Shown in pieces: positions 18,299 to 27,644 of a stretch of 64,000 bases of DNA (its first letter is position 1; the number at the start of each line of letters is the position of its first letter). Both the position numbers and the translations under genes were made by a program. The notes below the pieces were generated by a model that saw only the letters and a list, made by a program, of their open reading frames with translations, was not told where the DNA came from and did no database searches. Source of the DNA: Halarcobacter sp. (GTDB lineage: Bacteria > Campylobacterota > Campylobacteria > Campylobacterales > Arcobacteraceae); NCBI RefSeq assembly GCF_963675975.1, contig NZ_OY780939.1:1798001-1862000 (forward strand), in the 5' to 3' direction.

Positions 18299-18844
18299 AT
18301 GCATAAAAATATTAGAGTAAAAAAAGGGTTTACTCTAATAGAGTTAATTATAGTAATACTATTAATCTCTATTGTTTCTTTAATTCTTATTCCAAATTTT
18401 AATTTTAATCAAGAAAAGAAATATAAATTAGAAATTAAAAATATAAAAGAATTTATGCTTAATAATTTTGAGTTTGAAAATAAACTTGCGTTAGAGTGTA
18501 TTGAAAAAGATGAATTAGATTGTTATATATTTGTTGATGGGGTTATGCAAGAAGATATTATTATAAAAAATTTATTTAATCAAGTGCCTAAAGTTTATAA
18601 TTTTGATAGAGAATTGAGTGATTACAGATTTAGAAAAATAAAATTTGACAATCATGAGTATGAACCTTTTTTTGAATTAAAAATAAATAGTGATAACAAA
18701 CATAAGAATATTGTTTTAGATACTTATGAAGATAAAGTTTATTTGTTTTCAGCTATTTCAAAAAAGGCAAAAATATTTAAAAATACAAATGAAGTTTTAG
18801 ATATGATGTATGATAGTTCAATAGAGGTTAGAGATGCTTTTTAA
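18299..18844 (+). CDS. gspH: Minor pseudopilin, GspH-like
   Basis: A 181-residue protein with a canonical prepilin motif, KKG-FTLIELIIVI, followed by a hydrophobic N-terminal helix. The globular part is divergent and I cannot match it to a Pfam domain by eye. Position after gspG and before gspF, and length, suggest GspH. It starts 3 bp after gspG and its last 11 bases overlap gspF. Confidence 0.75.
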   Translation: MHKNIRVKKGFTLIELIIVILLISIVSLILIPNFNFNQEKKYKLEIKNIKEFMLNNFEFENKLALECIEKDELDCYIFVDGVMQEDIIIKNLFNQVPKVYNFDRELSDYRFRKIKFDNHEYEPFFELKINSDNKHKNIVLDTYEDKVYLFSAISKKAKIFKNTNEVLDMMYDSSIEVRDAF

Positions 18845-20051
18845 ATATATAGGAATAGATACAAACAGTAGTAAAAAAGTTAAATCAAAGATTGAAGCAG
18901 ACTCTTTAGATAAAGCGAAAATCAAGTTAAAAGCCAAGGGTATTTTATACACATCTTTAAAAGAAGACAGTTTAGACTTTGGTAAAATATCTTTTAAACG
19001 TAGAAAAAAATTAGATTTATCTACATTATCTTATTTAAGTAGAGATTTAAGTATTTATCTTCAATCAGGTGTAACGCTAATTGGCTCAATTAATCTTTTA
19101 AAACAACGATATAAAGATAATAAAACTCTTTTCTCTTTTTTTGATACAATCAAAAATTATCTTGATGAGGGTAAAACTTTTTATGATGCTTTAGATTCTC
19201 AAAATCTAATTAAGCTGCCCGATTTTTATAAACAATCAATTAAAGTTAGTGAAAGTGGAGGATTATTAGAATCTGTACTTTTAGAATTATCTGTTTTCTT
19301 AAAAGAGCAAGATAAAATCAGAAAACAAGTAAGTTCAGCTTTAGCTTATCCTCTTTTTATTCTTTTTGTATCATTTTTAATGGTTGGATTTATGTTAAGT
19401 TTCATTGTTCCTAAAATCACATCAATATTTACTCAATTTGACCAAGAATTACCACAAAGTACTAAAATAGTTATAGCCTTGGGAGATTTCTTTTCCAATA
19501 ATTATCAATATGTAATAGCTACTTTTTTAGTAGTTATTTTTACTTTTGTTTTTTTATTAAAAAAGAGTAGTAAATTTAAATATGCTTTTGATAAATTTTT
19601 ATTAAAACTTCCTTTTTTCTCAAAACTTATAGAATATAGTGAATTAGCAAGATTTTCTTATATGAATTCAATATTGATTAAATCTGGTGTTCCTATTGTT
19701 CAAGCAATTAATTTAAGTGCAAATATTTTAAAAAACACTGTAATAAAAAAGATTTTTCTTGATGCATCAAAAAGTGTTGTTGAAGGGAAAAGACTTTCAA
19801 CTTTACTTGCGCAAAGTAGTGGTTATAAAATAGATGAATCTTTTATACATTCTGTTGCAATAGGGGAAGATACAAGTAGGTTAAGTGAAATATTAAATAG
19901 TTTAGCTTCTTTATATAATGAATCAAATAAAGATAAAACTGATATATTTTTATCTTTATTAGAACCAATATTTATGTTATTTGTAGGTACAACTATTGGA
20001 TTTATTGTTATTGCAATGTTACTTCCAATCTTTTCTATGAATTTAGGTTAA
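18834..20051 (+). CDS. gspF: Type II secretion inner-membrane platform protein GspF
   Basis: A 405-residue polytopic protein of the inner-membrane assembly platform that couples the GspE ATPase to pseudopilin assembly. Two homologous T2SSF domains are visible. The first has YLSRDLSIYLQSGVTLIGS and SESGGLL, the second has ELARFSYMNSILIKSGVPI and AIGEDTSRL. Each is followed by hydrophobic segments (three main helices near residues 165-190, 215-240 and 375-400). Length is typical. Its start overlaps gspH by 11 bp. Confidence 0.95.
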   Translation: MLFKYIGIDTNSSKKVKSKIEADSLDKAKIKLKAKGILYTSLKEDSLDFGKISFKRRKKLDLSTLSYLSRDLSIYLQSGVTLIGSINLLKQRYKDNKTLFSFFDTIKNYLDEGKTFYDALDSQNLIKLPDFYKQSIKVSESGGLLESVLLELSVFLKEQDKIRKQVSSALAYPLFILFVSFLMVGFMLSFIVPKITSIFTQFDQELPQSTKIVIALGDFFSNNYQYVIATFLVVIFTFVFLLKKSSKFKYAFDKFLLKLPFFSKLIEYSELARFSYMNSILIKSGVPIVQAINLSANILKNTVIKKIFLDASKSVVEGKRLSTLLAQSSGYKIDESFIHSVAIGEDTSRLSEILNSLASLYNESNKDKTDIFLSLLEPIFMLFVGTTIGFIVIAMLLPIFSMNLG

Positions 20052-20054
20052 TTT

Positions 20055-20699
20055 ATGAAAAAAGGAGTTGTTCTTTTTATCACTATAGCATTTGTTACTA
20101 TTATCTCAATATTTATTTTGAAAAATTTAGATAATACAGACAAATATTTAGAAAATCAAAATTTTATTGCTTCAAATACACAACTTCTAATCTCTATTCA
20201 AAACACCCAAGAACAAGTTTCAAAAATATTAGTTAATAATAAAAATACTGTAGATAAGTTTTTAGAAGATACTTTAGTTGATAGTTCAATCCCTTTAAAA
20301 ATCAATATTGAAGATTTAAAAATTGATTTCAATTTTAATAAATATGAAAAAGTTGATATAAATATTTTATCAAAAGATGACAAAAGTAAAATAAATGAAC
20401 TTTTTTCAGATAATAATATTTATAATTTTTATTTGTTTTTAGATACTTACACAGAAATATTACAAAGTAGTGACAAAAATATCACAAATAGAAATCAATT
20501 GTATGATATAATAAATACTTTTACTATGAGAGATGAAAATAGTGAGATAGAAAAAATCATTAATGATTTAGGCTTTATTGATGGAGAAGATTTGTATGAA
20601 CTTAATGTCAATGCCGAATATTTAAATGCAAAAGCAAAAGCATATTATATTTTAAATAAGAGTGGAGAGGTAGAATATTTTGACATTAGTTTCAAATAA
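20055..20699 (+). CDS. gspK: Minor pseudopilin, GspK-like (short)
   Basis: A 214-residue protein starting KKG-VVLFITIAFVTII, which matches the GspK-type N-terminus: a basic leader, Gly, then a hydrophobic helix without the +5 Glu. Classical GspK is about 300-330 residues with a calcium-binding domain; this version is shorter. The order of genes supports the call. Its end overlaps the TTG start of the gspL-like gene by 20 bp. Confidence 0.65.
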   Translation: MKKGVVLFITIAFVTIISIFILKNLDNTDKYLENQNFIASNTQLLISIQNTQEQVSKILVNNKNTVDKFLEDTLVDSSIPLKINIEDLKIDFNFNKYEKVDINILSKDDKSKINELFSDNNIYNFYLFLDTYTEILQSSDKNITNRNQLYDIINTFTMRDENSEIEKIINDLGFIDGEDLYELNVNAEYLNAKAKAYYILNKSGEVEYFDISFK

Positions 20700-21600
20700 A
20701 ACTATAAAAAAAATATTTTTAACAACAAATACAAAAGTTAATAATATTACGGATAAAGTTAGTTTAATCATATCACCAGAATTTTATTGGGTAAGAAAAT
20801 TTGATATACCAGTAAAAACTGAAACTCAAGCAAGACATCTACTTCCAACTTTATTTGAAGATATAATAAAAGAAAACGATTCTTTAACATACCAAGCAAT
20901 TAAATTAGAAGAAAATCTATTTCTATGTTTTGCTTATAGTGATAAAAAAATTTATGAAGCAGTAAAAAAGGCAAATATACCTGTATCTAATATAAGTTCA
21001 GTATATTTTGCACAAAATGAGTGTAAAAAGTTTGAAAGTTTTGAAGTAGATGGGCAAAACTATGTTTATACAAGAGATGGAATATTAGTCAAAGTTCCTA
21101 ATTCAATGGTACAAGATAGTATAGTTTTGAAAAAAGTTATAAATGAGATAAAACTATCTTCTTATAAATTACATATAAAACTTTATAACAATTTTTTTAA
21201 TATAAAATTTTATTATTCTATTTTTGCTGTATTATCTGTATTGATTTTAATGAATTTAATTAAATATATTAATTACTCAAGTGAAGTATCAACTTTAAAC
21301 AATCAAGCTGAAGAGATTAGAAAAAAGTACAATTTACCTTCTAGTTCATTACAAGTTAAAAATATATTAGGTAAATACAATAAATCAATATCTTTGGAAA
21401 AAGAAAAAAGAGATGCTATTAGTTATATTCTTTCAAATAACAAATTAAATTTAAAATCTTTAATTGTTGAAAATAATTCAATTGAGTTAGAGTATATCTC
21501 TACTAAAAAAACAGTAGTTGATTCTTTTTTAAAGAAAAAATTTAAAGCAGTAAGTATAAAAGAGAATCAATTTTTATTGAAGGTGAGTATAACTTTATGA
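20680..21600 (+). CDS. gspL: GspL-like inner-membrane platform protein
   Basis: A 306-residue protein with a cytoplasmic part (residues 1-175) resembling the actin-like GspL/PilM fold at low similarity, one transmembrane helix (about 178-196, SIFAVLSVLILMNLI) and a ferredoxin-like periplasmic part. GspL recruits the GspE ATPase to the membrane and binds GspM. The start is TTG at 20680 with GGAGAGG upstream, inside the gspK coding end. The assignment rests on topology and position between K and M. Confidence 0.7.
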   Translation: MTLVSNKTIKKIFLTTNTKVNNITDKVSLIISPEFYWVRKFDIPVKTETQARHLLPTLFEDIIKENDSLTYQAIKLEENLFLCFAYSDKKIYEAVKKANIPVSNISSVYFAQNECKKFESFEVDGQNYVYTRDGILVKVPNSMVQDSIVLKKVINEIKLSSYKLHIKLYNNFFNIKFYYSIFAVLSVLILMNLIKYINYSSEVSTLNNQAEEIRKKYNLPSSSLQVKNILGKYNKSISLEKEKRDAISYILSNNKLNLKSLIVENNSIELEYISTKKTVVDSFLKKKFKAVSIKENQFLLKVSITL

Positions 21601-21992
21601 ATAAAATAAATCCAATATATATATTAGCCTTTGTAGTAGTTGTATTTTTTATATCTATTTCTACATTAAATAACAAAGAAAATGAATTTAAAAATTTAAA
21701 AAAAGATATTACAGATTTAGATACAAAAGGAAAAATATTTTCTGAGTATAAAAATAACTGGTTTAATAAAAATACTGTAATAAACAAAATAGATAAAATT
21801 GTTAAAAATGCAGCTTATAAAAATGAAAAGATTTTAAAAACACAAACAAAAAATGTAGTTAGAATCAAATTTGAATCAAACAATACTAAGCTTTTGAATA
21901 GTTTTTTAAATAGAGTATTAAATGAGAAGTTTTTATTAAAAAAGATTGATATAGAAAAAACAAGTATATATCTTGAGATAGGATTAGTGTAG
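21597..21992 (+). CDS. gspM: GspM-like inner-membrane protein
   Basis: A 131-residue bitopic protein: a short cytosolic N-terminus, one transmembrane helix (residues 6-24), then a coiled and ferredoxin-like periplasmic domain. This is the usual architecture of GspM, which partners GspL. Sequence similarity is too low to be decisive. The ATG overlaps the gspL stop by 4 bp. Confidence 0.65.
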   Translation: MNKINPIYILAFVVVVFFISISTLNNKENEFKNLKKDITDLDTKGKIFSEYKNNWFNKNTVINKIDKIVKNAAYKNEKILKTQTKNVVRIKFESNNTKLLNSFLNRVLNEKFLLKKIDIEKTSIYLEIGLV

Positions 21993-22519
21993 TGAAGTTT
22001 ATATTAAAATCTATAGTTTATATTTTGTTTTTTATCTTTACACTAATAATATTTTTGCCAAAAGAGCAGTTTTATTATCTTCTCGAAAATAAAATTTCAA
22101 AAATGAATGTGATAGTTTCAGATGAAATAATCGATGAAAAACTTTTTGGACTAAATATAAAAGATGCAAACTTATATTATGATGGAATAAACTTTTCACT
22201 TGTTGATAATATTGATATTACTACATTGCTTGTTTATAACAATATAGATGTAAAAAACATAAGAGTAGCTAAATCTTTTAATAAGTTTTTACCATCAAAA
22301 ATAGACTCTTTGAATCTTAATTATTCCCTTATAAATTTAAACAAAATATCAATATTAAGTAAGGGTGATTTTGGTGAGTTTGAGGGTGAAGTTTTAATAT
22401 TTGATGGGAAAATTGTAGGTGAATTAAAACCTTCAAATATTATGATGACAAAATATAGAAATCTTTTAAATAGATTTAAAAAAGTAGATGGGAAGTATAT
22501 TTATGAACTTAAATTTTAA
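21992..22519 (+). CDS. gspN: GspN-like protein
   Basis: A 175-residue protein with an N-terminal membrane helix (residues 7-25) and a beta-rich periplasmic part, as in GspN, an optional T2SS component. It starts at GTG overlapping the gspM stop by one base, and its end overlaps the gspC start. The assignment relies mainly on order (M-N-C) and topology. It is shorter than classical GspN (about 250). Confidence 0.6.
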   Translation: MKFILKSIVYILFFIFTLIIFLPKEQFYYLLENKISKMNVIVSDEIIDEKLFGLNIKDANLYYDGINFSLVDNIDITTLLVYNNIDVKNIRVAKSFNKFLPSKIDSLNLNYSLINLNKISILSKGDFGEFEGEVLIFDGKIVGELKPSNIMMTKYRNLLNRFKKVDGKYIYELKF

Positions 22520-23318
22520 TAAAATTTTAAAAACACTATTTCCTTATATTTATATAGCTTTAGCAGCTTATATAATATCTACTATAATTTTTCTTTTTTT
22601 ACCAAAAAGTAGTGTAGAGTTTGAAGATATCTCTTTAAATCAAATTGAATACAAAAATTATAGTGGTTTTTATTCATCAACTGCTACAGTAGTTAATAAT
22701 AGAGTTGATAATAGAACTAATATAAGTTTAGATTCCCTTTCTAAATATGTTTTAAAAGCTATTTATTCTACTACAACAAATTCTGGATGGATAATAATAG
22801 AGAGTAAATCATCAAAAGATACAACTATCTTACAACAGTTAGATGAATTTAATGGATACACCTTGACAAAACTATATAAAAAATATGTAATTTTTGAGAA
22901 AAATGCAAAAGAGTATAAACTAGAACTACCAAAAGAAGAGAATCTTACATATGGGATTGAAAACAATGATTCAATAAAAGAAAATATTGTTGTAAAAGAT
23001 GGAAGTGTTGCTGTTCAAAGAGATTATTTAAATACATATGTAAATGATTTAGGAAAAGTTTGGAAAGATATTGCAATACAAGAGATTAGACAAAATGGGA
23101 AAATTGAAGGTTTTAAAATTAATGGTGTTAATAAAAATTCAGTTTTTCAAAAACTTGGATTAAAAAAGAATGATATTATAAAATCAGTTAATGGAAATGT
23201 TTTAAAATCATATGCTGATGCATTTAAAATCTATAATGGAATAAATAAATTGAATTATCTTAGATTGGAAGTTTTGAGGAATAATGAGGTCGTGGAGTTA
23301 AATTATGAGATTAATTAG
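22503..23318 (+). CDS. gspC: Type II secretion protein GspC (PDZ-containing)
   Basis: A 271-residue inner-membrane protein that links the platform to the secretin. It has a transmembrane helix near residues 11-30, a homology region in the middle, and a C-terminal PDZ domain (GFKINGVNKNSVFQKLGLKK, then DIIKSVNG). The ATG at 22503 has GGAAG 7 bases upstream and is preferred to an in-frame ATG at 22488. Its last 14 bases overlap gspD. Confidence 0.85.
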   Translation: MNLNFNKILKTLFPYIYIALAAYIISTIIFLFLPKSSVEFEDISLNQIEYKNYSGFYSSTATVVNNRVDNRTNISLDSLSKYVLKAIYSTTTNSGWIIIESKSSKDTTILQQLDEFNGYTLTKLYKKYVIFEKNAKEYKLELPKEENLTYGIENNDSIKENIVVKDGSVAVQRDYLNTYVNDLGKVWKDIAIQEIRQNGKIEGFKINGVNKNSVFQKLGLKKNDIIKSVNGNVLKSYADAFKIYNGINKLNYLRLEVLRNNEVVELNYEIN

Positions 23319-25233
23319 AGTAAGTATTTTTGTATTATTGTTGTCTGTTTTTTCTTTTGCAAGTGAGAAAATAAACATTAATTTTAAAGATTTAAAAATT
23401 ATGGACTTGGTGAAAATCACTTCTAAAATTATAGATAAAAATATTTTGGTAACGCAGGATATAAAAGGTAACGTTGATTTTATATCAAATAAGCCAGTTA
23501 CAAAAGATGAGTTAATCAAGATATTAATATATGTGTTGGAAGAAAAAGGCTTCACTCTTGTAACAAATGACAATATCTTAAGAATAGTAAAGTTAAATGA
23601 AAGTGTCAAAAGTAATGTACCTATTGTATCTTCAAAAAACAAAAACAATTACAATCAAGTAGTTACAGAAATCTTTAGTGTAAGTAGAGCAAATGTTGAT
23701 TATATAGCTTCAAAAATAAGACACCTAATCTCAAAAGATGCAAAACTTGTATCAAATAAAGAAGCCAACACAATTGTTTTAACTGATTTTATGGATAATA
23801 TAATTACCGTAAAAAAAGTTGTTCAAGCTATGACGTATGGTTCAAAAAAGGGTATGGAAATTATTGAATTGAAAAATATTCAAGCAATAGATGCAAAGAA
23901 AAACTTGGATTCTATATCAAAAGCAATTTTTAATCAAACTGTTGAGATAGAAAAAGTTGAAGTTGTAGCAAATAAAGAGAATAACTCTTTAGTAATAATT
24001 GGTAAAAAAGAAAATGTTAAATATCTGAAAAAATATATTATTAAAATGGATTCTAAAGAATCTTTGATAAAAAGAGTAGTAGAAGTTTATCCTTTAAAAA
24101 ATGTAGAAGCTAAAAATGTTACTAAAATTATTGAAGATATCATAGGAAAAAAGAAATATCTTGATCCAAATGATAAACCTTTATCTTCTGTTGATGAGGA
24201 AACAAATTCAATTGTTTTAATGGGACCTAGTGATGAGGTTGATTATATAAAAGCAATATTGGAGCAACTTGATAAAGAGAAACCTCAGGTATATGTTGAA
24301 GCAAGAATTATAGAATTAAATGATAACTTATTAAATGAAGTTGGTATTCAATATGGTATTTTAGGTGGTAGTTCAGGAAGTGATGGTTTAGCAACTTTTG
24401 CTTCATCTTTAAATGGTGGTCAAGCTATTGCAATTAATCCTGAGTCAATAGGTTTAACAATTCCTGATATTAGTGAAGGATTAGCTTTAGGTGCTTCAAT
24501 TTCTTTATTAAATAGAGATGGAGCTTTGGATATTGTATCAGAGCCTTCAATCTTGGCAATAAACAATAAAGAGAGTTCTATTTATGTAGGGGAAACAATC
24601 TCTATAAAAACTTCACAAACTACAACTGATGGTGGAAATACAAATGAAAATTATCAGAGGGAAGATGTAGGTCTTACTTTAAAAGTTAAACCAAGAGTTT
24701 CAAATGATAATAAAGTAATGCTTGAGATAAATACAATCTTAGAAGATGTAAAAACGACCGATACAACAAGTGGAAATGCAGATACTACAAAAAAAGAAGT
24801 TACTACAACTGCCATAGTAAATAATGGTGAAAGTGTAATTATTGGGGGACTTATTCAAGATAAAGAAGAATCAACAGAAAATAAAGTTCCATTATTAGGA
24901 GATATACCAGTTTTAGGAAGTCTTTTTACACAAGACTCTACTAATAATGCAAAAAAGAATTTAGTAATTGTAGTTACTCCATATATTGTTCCTAAATCAA
25001 AAGATTTATCTTATGTAAGAAATCAGTTAGCAGCCCTAAAAGCTTTAGAAGATAGATATTTAAAAAACTCTTTACTTAATTTAAAAAAGAAAAAGTTAGA
25101 AAAAATTAAAGAAGATAAAGATTACCAAGAGCAAATGAAAGAATTAGATGAAGAGTTAGCAGAACATCAAAAAGGTACTTCTTCATCAAGTAACAATAAT
25201 CAAGAGTTTATGAAAGAATATTTGGGTAATTAA
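23305..25233 (+). CDS. gspD: Type II secretion outer-membrane secretin GspD
   Basis: A 642-residue secretin with a signal peptide (about residues 1-19). It carries an N0 domain, N1-N3 repeats (for example VYPLKNVEAKNVTKIIEDI), and the C-terminal secretin barrel, with VYVEARIIELNDNLLNEVG and the signature VPLLGDIPVLGSLF followed by NLVIVVTPYIV. A Lys/Glu-rich tail (residues 580-642) follows. No pilotin gene (gspS) was seen. It overlaps gspC and is followed by gspE after 3 bp. Confidence 0.95.
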   Translation: MRLIRVSIFVLLLSVFSFASEKININFKDLKIMDLVKITSKIIDKNILVTQDIKGNVDFISNKPVTKDELIKILIYVLEEKGFTLVTNDNILRIVKLNESVKSNVPIVSSKNKNNYNQVVTEIFSVSRANVDYIASKIRHLISKDAKLVSNKEANTIVLTDFMDNIITVKKVVQAMTYGSKKGMEIIELKNIQAIDAKKNLDSISKAIFNQTVEIEKVEVVANKENNSLVIIGKKENVKYLKKYIIKMDSKESLIKRVVEVYPLKNVEAKNVTKIIEDIIGKKKYLDPNDKPLSSVDEETNSIVLMGPSDEVDYIKAILEQLDKEKPQVYVEARIIELNDNLLNEVGIQYGILGGSSGSDGLATFASSLNGGQAIAINPESIGLTIPDISEGLALGASISLLNRDGALDIVSEPSILAINNKESSIYVGETISIKTSQTTTDGGNTNENYQREDVGLTLKVKPRVSNDNKVMLEINTILEDVKTTDTTSGNADTTKKEVTTTAIVNNGESVIIGGLIQDKEESTENKVPLLGDIPVLGSLFTQDSTNNAKKNLVIVVTPYIVPKSKDLSYVRNQLAALKALEDRYLKNSLLNLKKKKLEKIKEDKDYQEQMKELDEELAEHQKGTSSSSNNNQEFMKEYLGN

Positions 25234-25236
25234 GAT

Positions 25237-26742
25237 ATGAATATTAAAGAGATACATGATATAACACTACAACCTTTTGAGGATATTGAAAATTACGATA
25301 TTGCATTAAAAAACTATGTATTATTTACTACAATTGACAATGAAATAGTAATTGCTTTATCTAATGAATATGTGAGTATTTCTTTTGATTATTTATCTAA
25401 AGTTGAATATAAATATGAGATTATATTCTTAGATGAAATCTCTTTTGAAAAACTTTATAATAAGTTTTTAGAAGTTAAAACAGACAAAGAGATGAGTGCA
25501 ATTCAACAAGAGCAGGAAGATGCAACTTTAGATGATGAAGATTTTTCAGTAAGTGAATTTCTAAAAGTTGGAAGTGATATTTTAACTTCTGAAGAATCTG
25601 CACCAATTATTAAATTTGTTAACTCTCTTTTTTATCAAGCCATAAAGAAAAAAGCATCAGATATACATATTGAAATGCATGAACAAAAATCTGAAGTTAG
25701 ATATAGAATAGATGGTGTTTTAAATAAACATATTGAACTAGATAAAAATATAATGTCTCTTGTAATCTCAAGAATAAAAGTAATATCAAATCTTGATATT
25801 AGTGAAAAAAGAATTCCTCAAGATGGACGAACACAAATTAAGATTGCAGGGAAAACTTTAGATATCAGGGTTTCTGTTTTACCAACTTTTTATGGGGAAA
25901 GAGTTGTAATGAGAATTCTTATGCAAAGTGATGAACTTTTAAATCTAAAAGAGTTAGGATTCCCTTCACATATTACAAAAGAGTTAGCTAAAACAGTAAA
26001 AAACTCTTATGGTATGGTTTTAGTTACAGGACCAACAGGAAGTGGTAAATCAACTACTTTACACTCATTATTACATCAAGTAGTAAGTGAAGAAAAAAAC
26101 ATTATAACTGTAGAAGACCCAGTTGAGTATAAATCAAACGACTTTTCACAAATTCAAGTAAACAATAAAGTAGGGCTTACTTTTGCTTCTGGATTAAGAT
26201 CAATTTTAAGACAAGATCCAGATATTATTATGTTAGGGGAGATTAGAGATAGTGAAACAGCTTCAATCTCTATTCAAGCAGCCTTAACCGGGCACTTACT
26301 TTTTTCAACTTTGCATACAAATAGAGCACCAGCTGCTATTACTAGACTTATTGATATGGGTGTTGAGAAGTTTTTAATCTCATCTTCTTTATTAGCAGTA
26401 CTTGCCCAAAGACTTGTTAGAAAACTTTGTGATGATTGTAAAGTTGAAGATGAATCAAATGCCTCACATAAACTTTTTGGACTTAAAAAAAGTGATAAAA
26501 TCTATAAAAGTGTAGGTTGTAAATCTTGTAATTTTACAGGATATAGTGGAAGAGTTGCCATTGGAGAATTGTTTGTAATAAACGAGGATATAAAAGAGTA
26601 TTTAAAAGGTGACGTAGATGATAATACTCTTATGAAGCTGGCAATTGAAAATGGGATGCTTCCTTTAAATGAACAATTAAAATTGATGTTAGTAGATGGA
26701 GAAACATCTGTTGATGAAGCAGTTAGAATTGGTATAAAGTAG
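25237..26742 (+). CDS. gspE: Type II secretion ATPase GspE
   Basis: A 501-residue cytosolic hexameric ATPase that powers pseudopilus assembly. Visible are a Walker A motif GPTGSGKST near residue 265, an Asp box (EDPVEY), a Walker B region DPDIIMLGEIRD near 328, a His box (TLHTNRA) and the tetracysteine zinc site with two CxxC pairs (CDDC near 397, CKSC near 428). Length is typical. The ATG is 3 bp after gspD. Confidence 0.96.
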   Translation: MNIKEIHDITLQPFEDIENYDIALKNYVLFTTIDNEIVIALSNEYVSISFDYLSKVEYKYEIIFLDEISFEKLYNKFLEVKTDKEMSAIQQEQEDATLDDEDFSVSEFLKVGSDILTSEESAPIIKFVNSLFYQAIKKKASDIHIEMHEQKSEVRYRIDGVLNKHIELDKNIMSLVISRIKVISNLDISEKRIPQDGRTQIKIAGKTLDIRVSVLPTFYGERVVMRILMQSDELLNLKELGFPSHITKELAKTVKNSYGMVLVTGPTGSGKSTTLHSLLHQVVSEEKNIITVEDPVEYKSNDFSQIQVNNKVGLTFASGLRSILRQDPDIIMLGEIRDSETASISIQAALTGHLLFSTLHTNRAPAAITRLIDMGVEKFLISSSLLAVLAQRLVRKLCDDCKVEDESNASHKLFGLKKSDKIYKSVGCKSCNFTGYSGRVAIGELFVINEDIKEYLKGDVDDNTLMKLAIENGMLPLNEQLKLMLVDGETSVDEAVRIGIK

Positions 26743-27138
26743 ATGAAAAAATCTTTTTCTTTGATGGAAGTTATTATAGCTACTGCATTACTAGCAGTTG
26801 TTATGGTGTCTTTATATAAAGTACAAGGTAATAGCATTTTTTTATTGGAGAAATCAAATGAAAGTAGAAAATCAATTGATTTTTTATCATTAGCTATGGA
26901 TGCAAAAATTTATTCAAAAAGAAATAAAAACATATTTTTAGACAAATATTTTAATATACAAAATGATGATATTAGAAAAGAGTTTAAAGGGATAAAAATT
27001 AAAATTGAAGATGAAATCATAGGACATGATGAAAATCGCTTTGAGAATATCACAATAAGAAGAAATTATTATAAAACATTTTATAGTTTTGAAAAAGGGA
27101 TAAAAAAAACCATATATAAATTTGAGATTGAGCTTTGA
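26743..27138 (+). CDS. gspI: Minor pseudopilin, GspI-like
   Basis: A 131-residue pseudopilin with the N-terminus KKS-FSLMEVIIATALLAVV: prepilin motif with Glu at +5, but Ser at the -1 position. It starts directly at the gspE stop and ends overlapping the next start (TTGA). Length matches GspI (about 120-130). Confidence 0.75.
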   Translation: MKKSFSLMEVIIATALLAVVMVSLYKVQGNSIFLLEKSNESRKSIDFLSLAMDAKIYSKRNKNIFLDKYFNIQNDDIRKEFKGIKIKIEDEIIGHDENRFENITIRRNYYKTFYSFEKGIKKTIYKFEIEL

Positions 27139-27641
27139 AAAAATCATTTACACTTTTAGAAGTAGTTATATCTATTACTATTTTTATGATAATAATCACT
27201 TTTATATATAAAGCATTAGATGATACTAAATTAGAGAATGAAAAGTTTGAACGTTATATTACAAAAAGTGAAAATACTATTGATATTTATAAAATTATAG
27301 CTGAAGATGTAGCTGAAATGTATGCTGATGTTGATTTAACAGAAGATAAAAATAAGAATAGTATTATGTTATTTAAAAGTACAAATAGTTTTAATGATGT
27401 TTATTATGAAAATATAACTTATATGTTAGCCTCAAATAATAAACTTGTAAGAATTGAAAGCAAAGATAAATTTAAAAAACAAGAGAGCGATTTAACGTTT
27501 TATGATAATGCTTATATTGATGTGTTATTAGATGATGTGAAAAATTTTAATATTATAAAAAAAGAGAAAAAGTTTGTTTTTATAATTGAATTAAGTGATG
27601 GAAAAAAGATTATGTTTCCTACTTTTAAAATGAGAGGATAA
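27135..27641 (+). CDS. gspJ: Minor pseudopilin, GspJ-like
   Basis: A 168-residue pseudopilin beginning KKS-FTLLEVVISI, again with Ser before the cleavage point. Its size and place after gspI fit GspJ, part of the I-J-K tip complex. It uses a TTG start that overlaps the gspI stop codon by 4 bp. Confidence 0.75.
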   Translation: MKKSFTLLEVVISITIFMIIITFIYKALDDTKLENEKFERYITKSENTIDIYKIIAEDVAEMYADVDLTEDKNKNSIMLFKSTNSFNDVYYENITYMLASNNKLVRIESKDKFKKQESDLTFYDNAYIDVLLDDVKNFNIIKKEKKFVFIIELSDGKKIMFPTFKMRG

Positions 27642-27644
27642 TTT

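Noticed and set aside
17921-27641. Pseudopilin/secretin operon considered as a type IV pilus system
   Set aside because: A PDZ-bearing GspC, a GspD-type secretin, a GspG with the calcium-site tail and no PilT-type retraction ATPase point to type II secretion.
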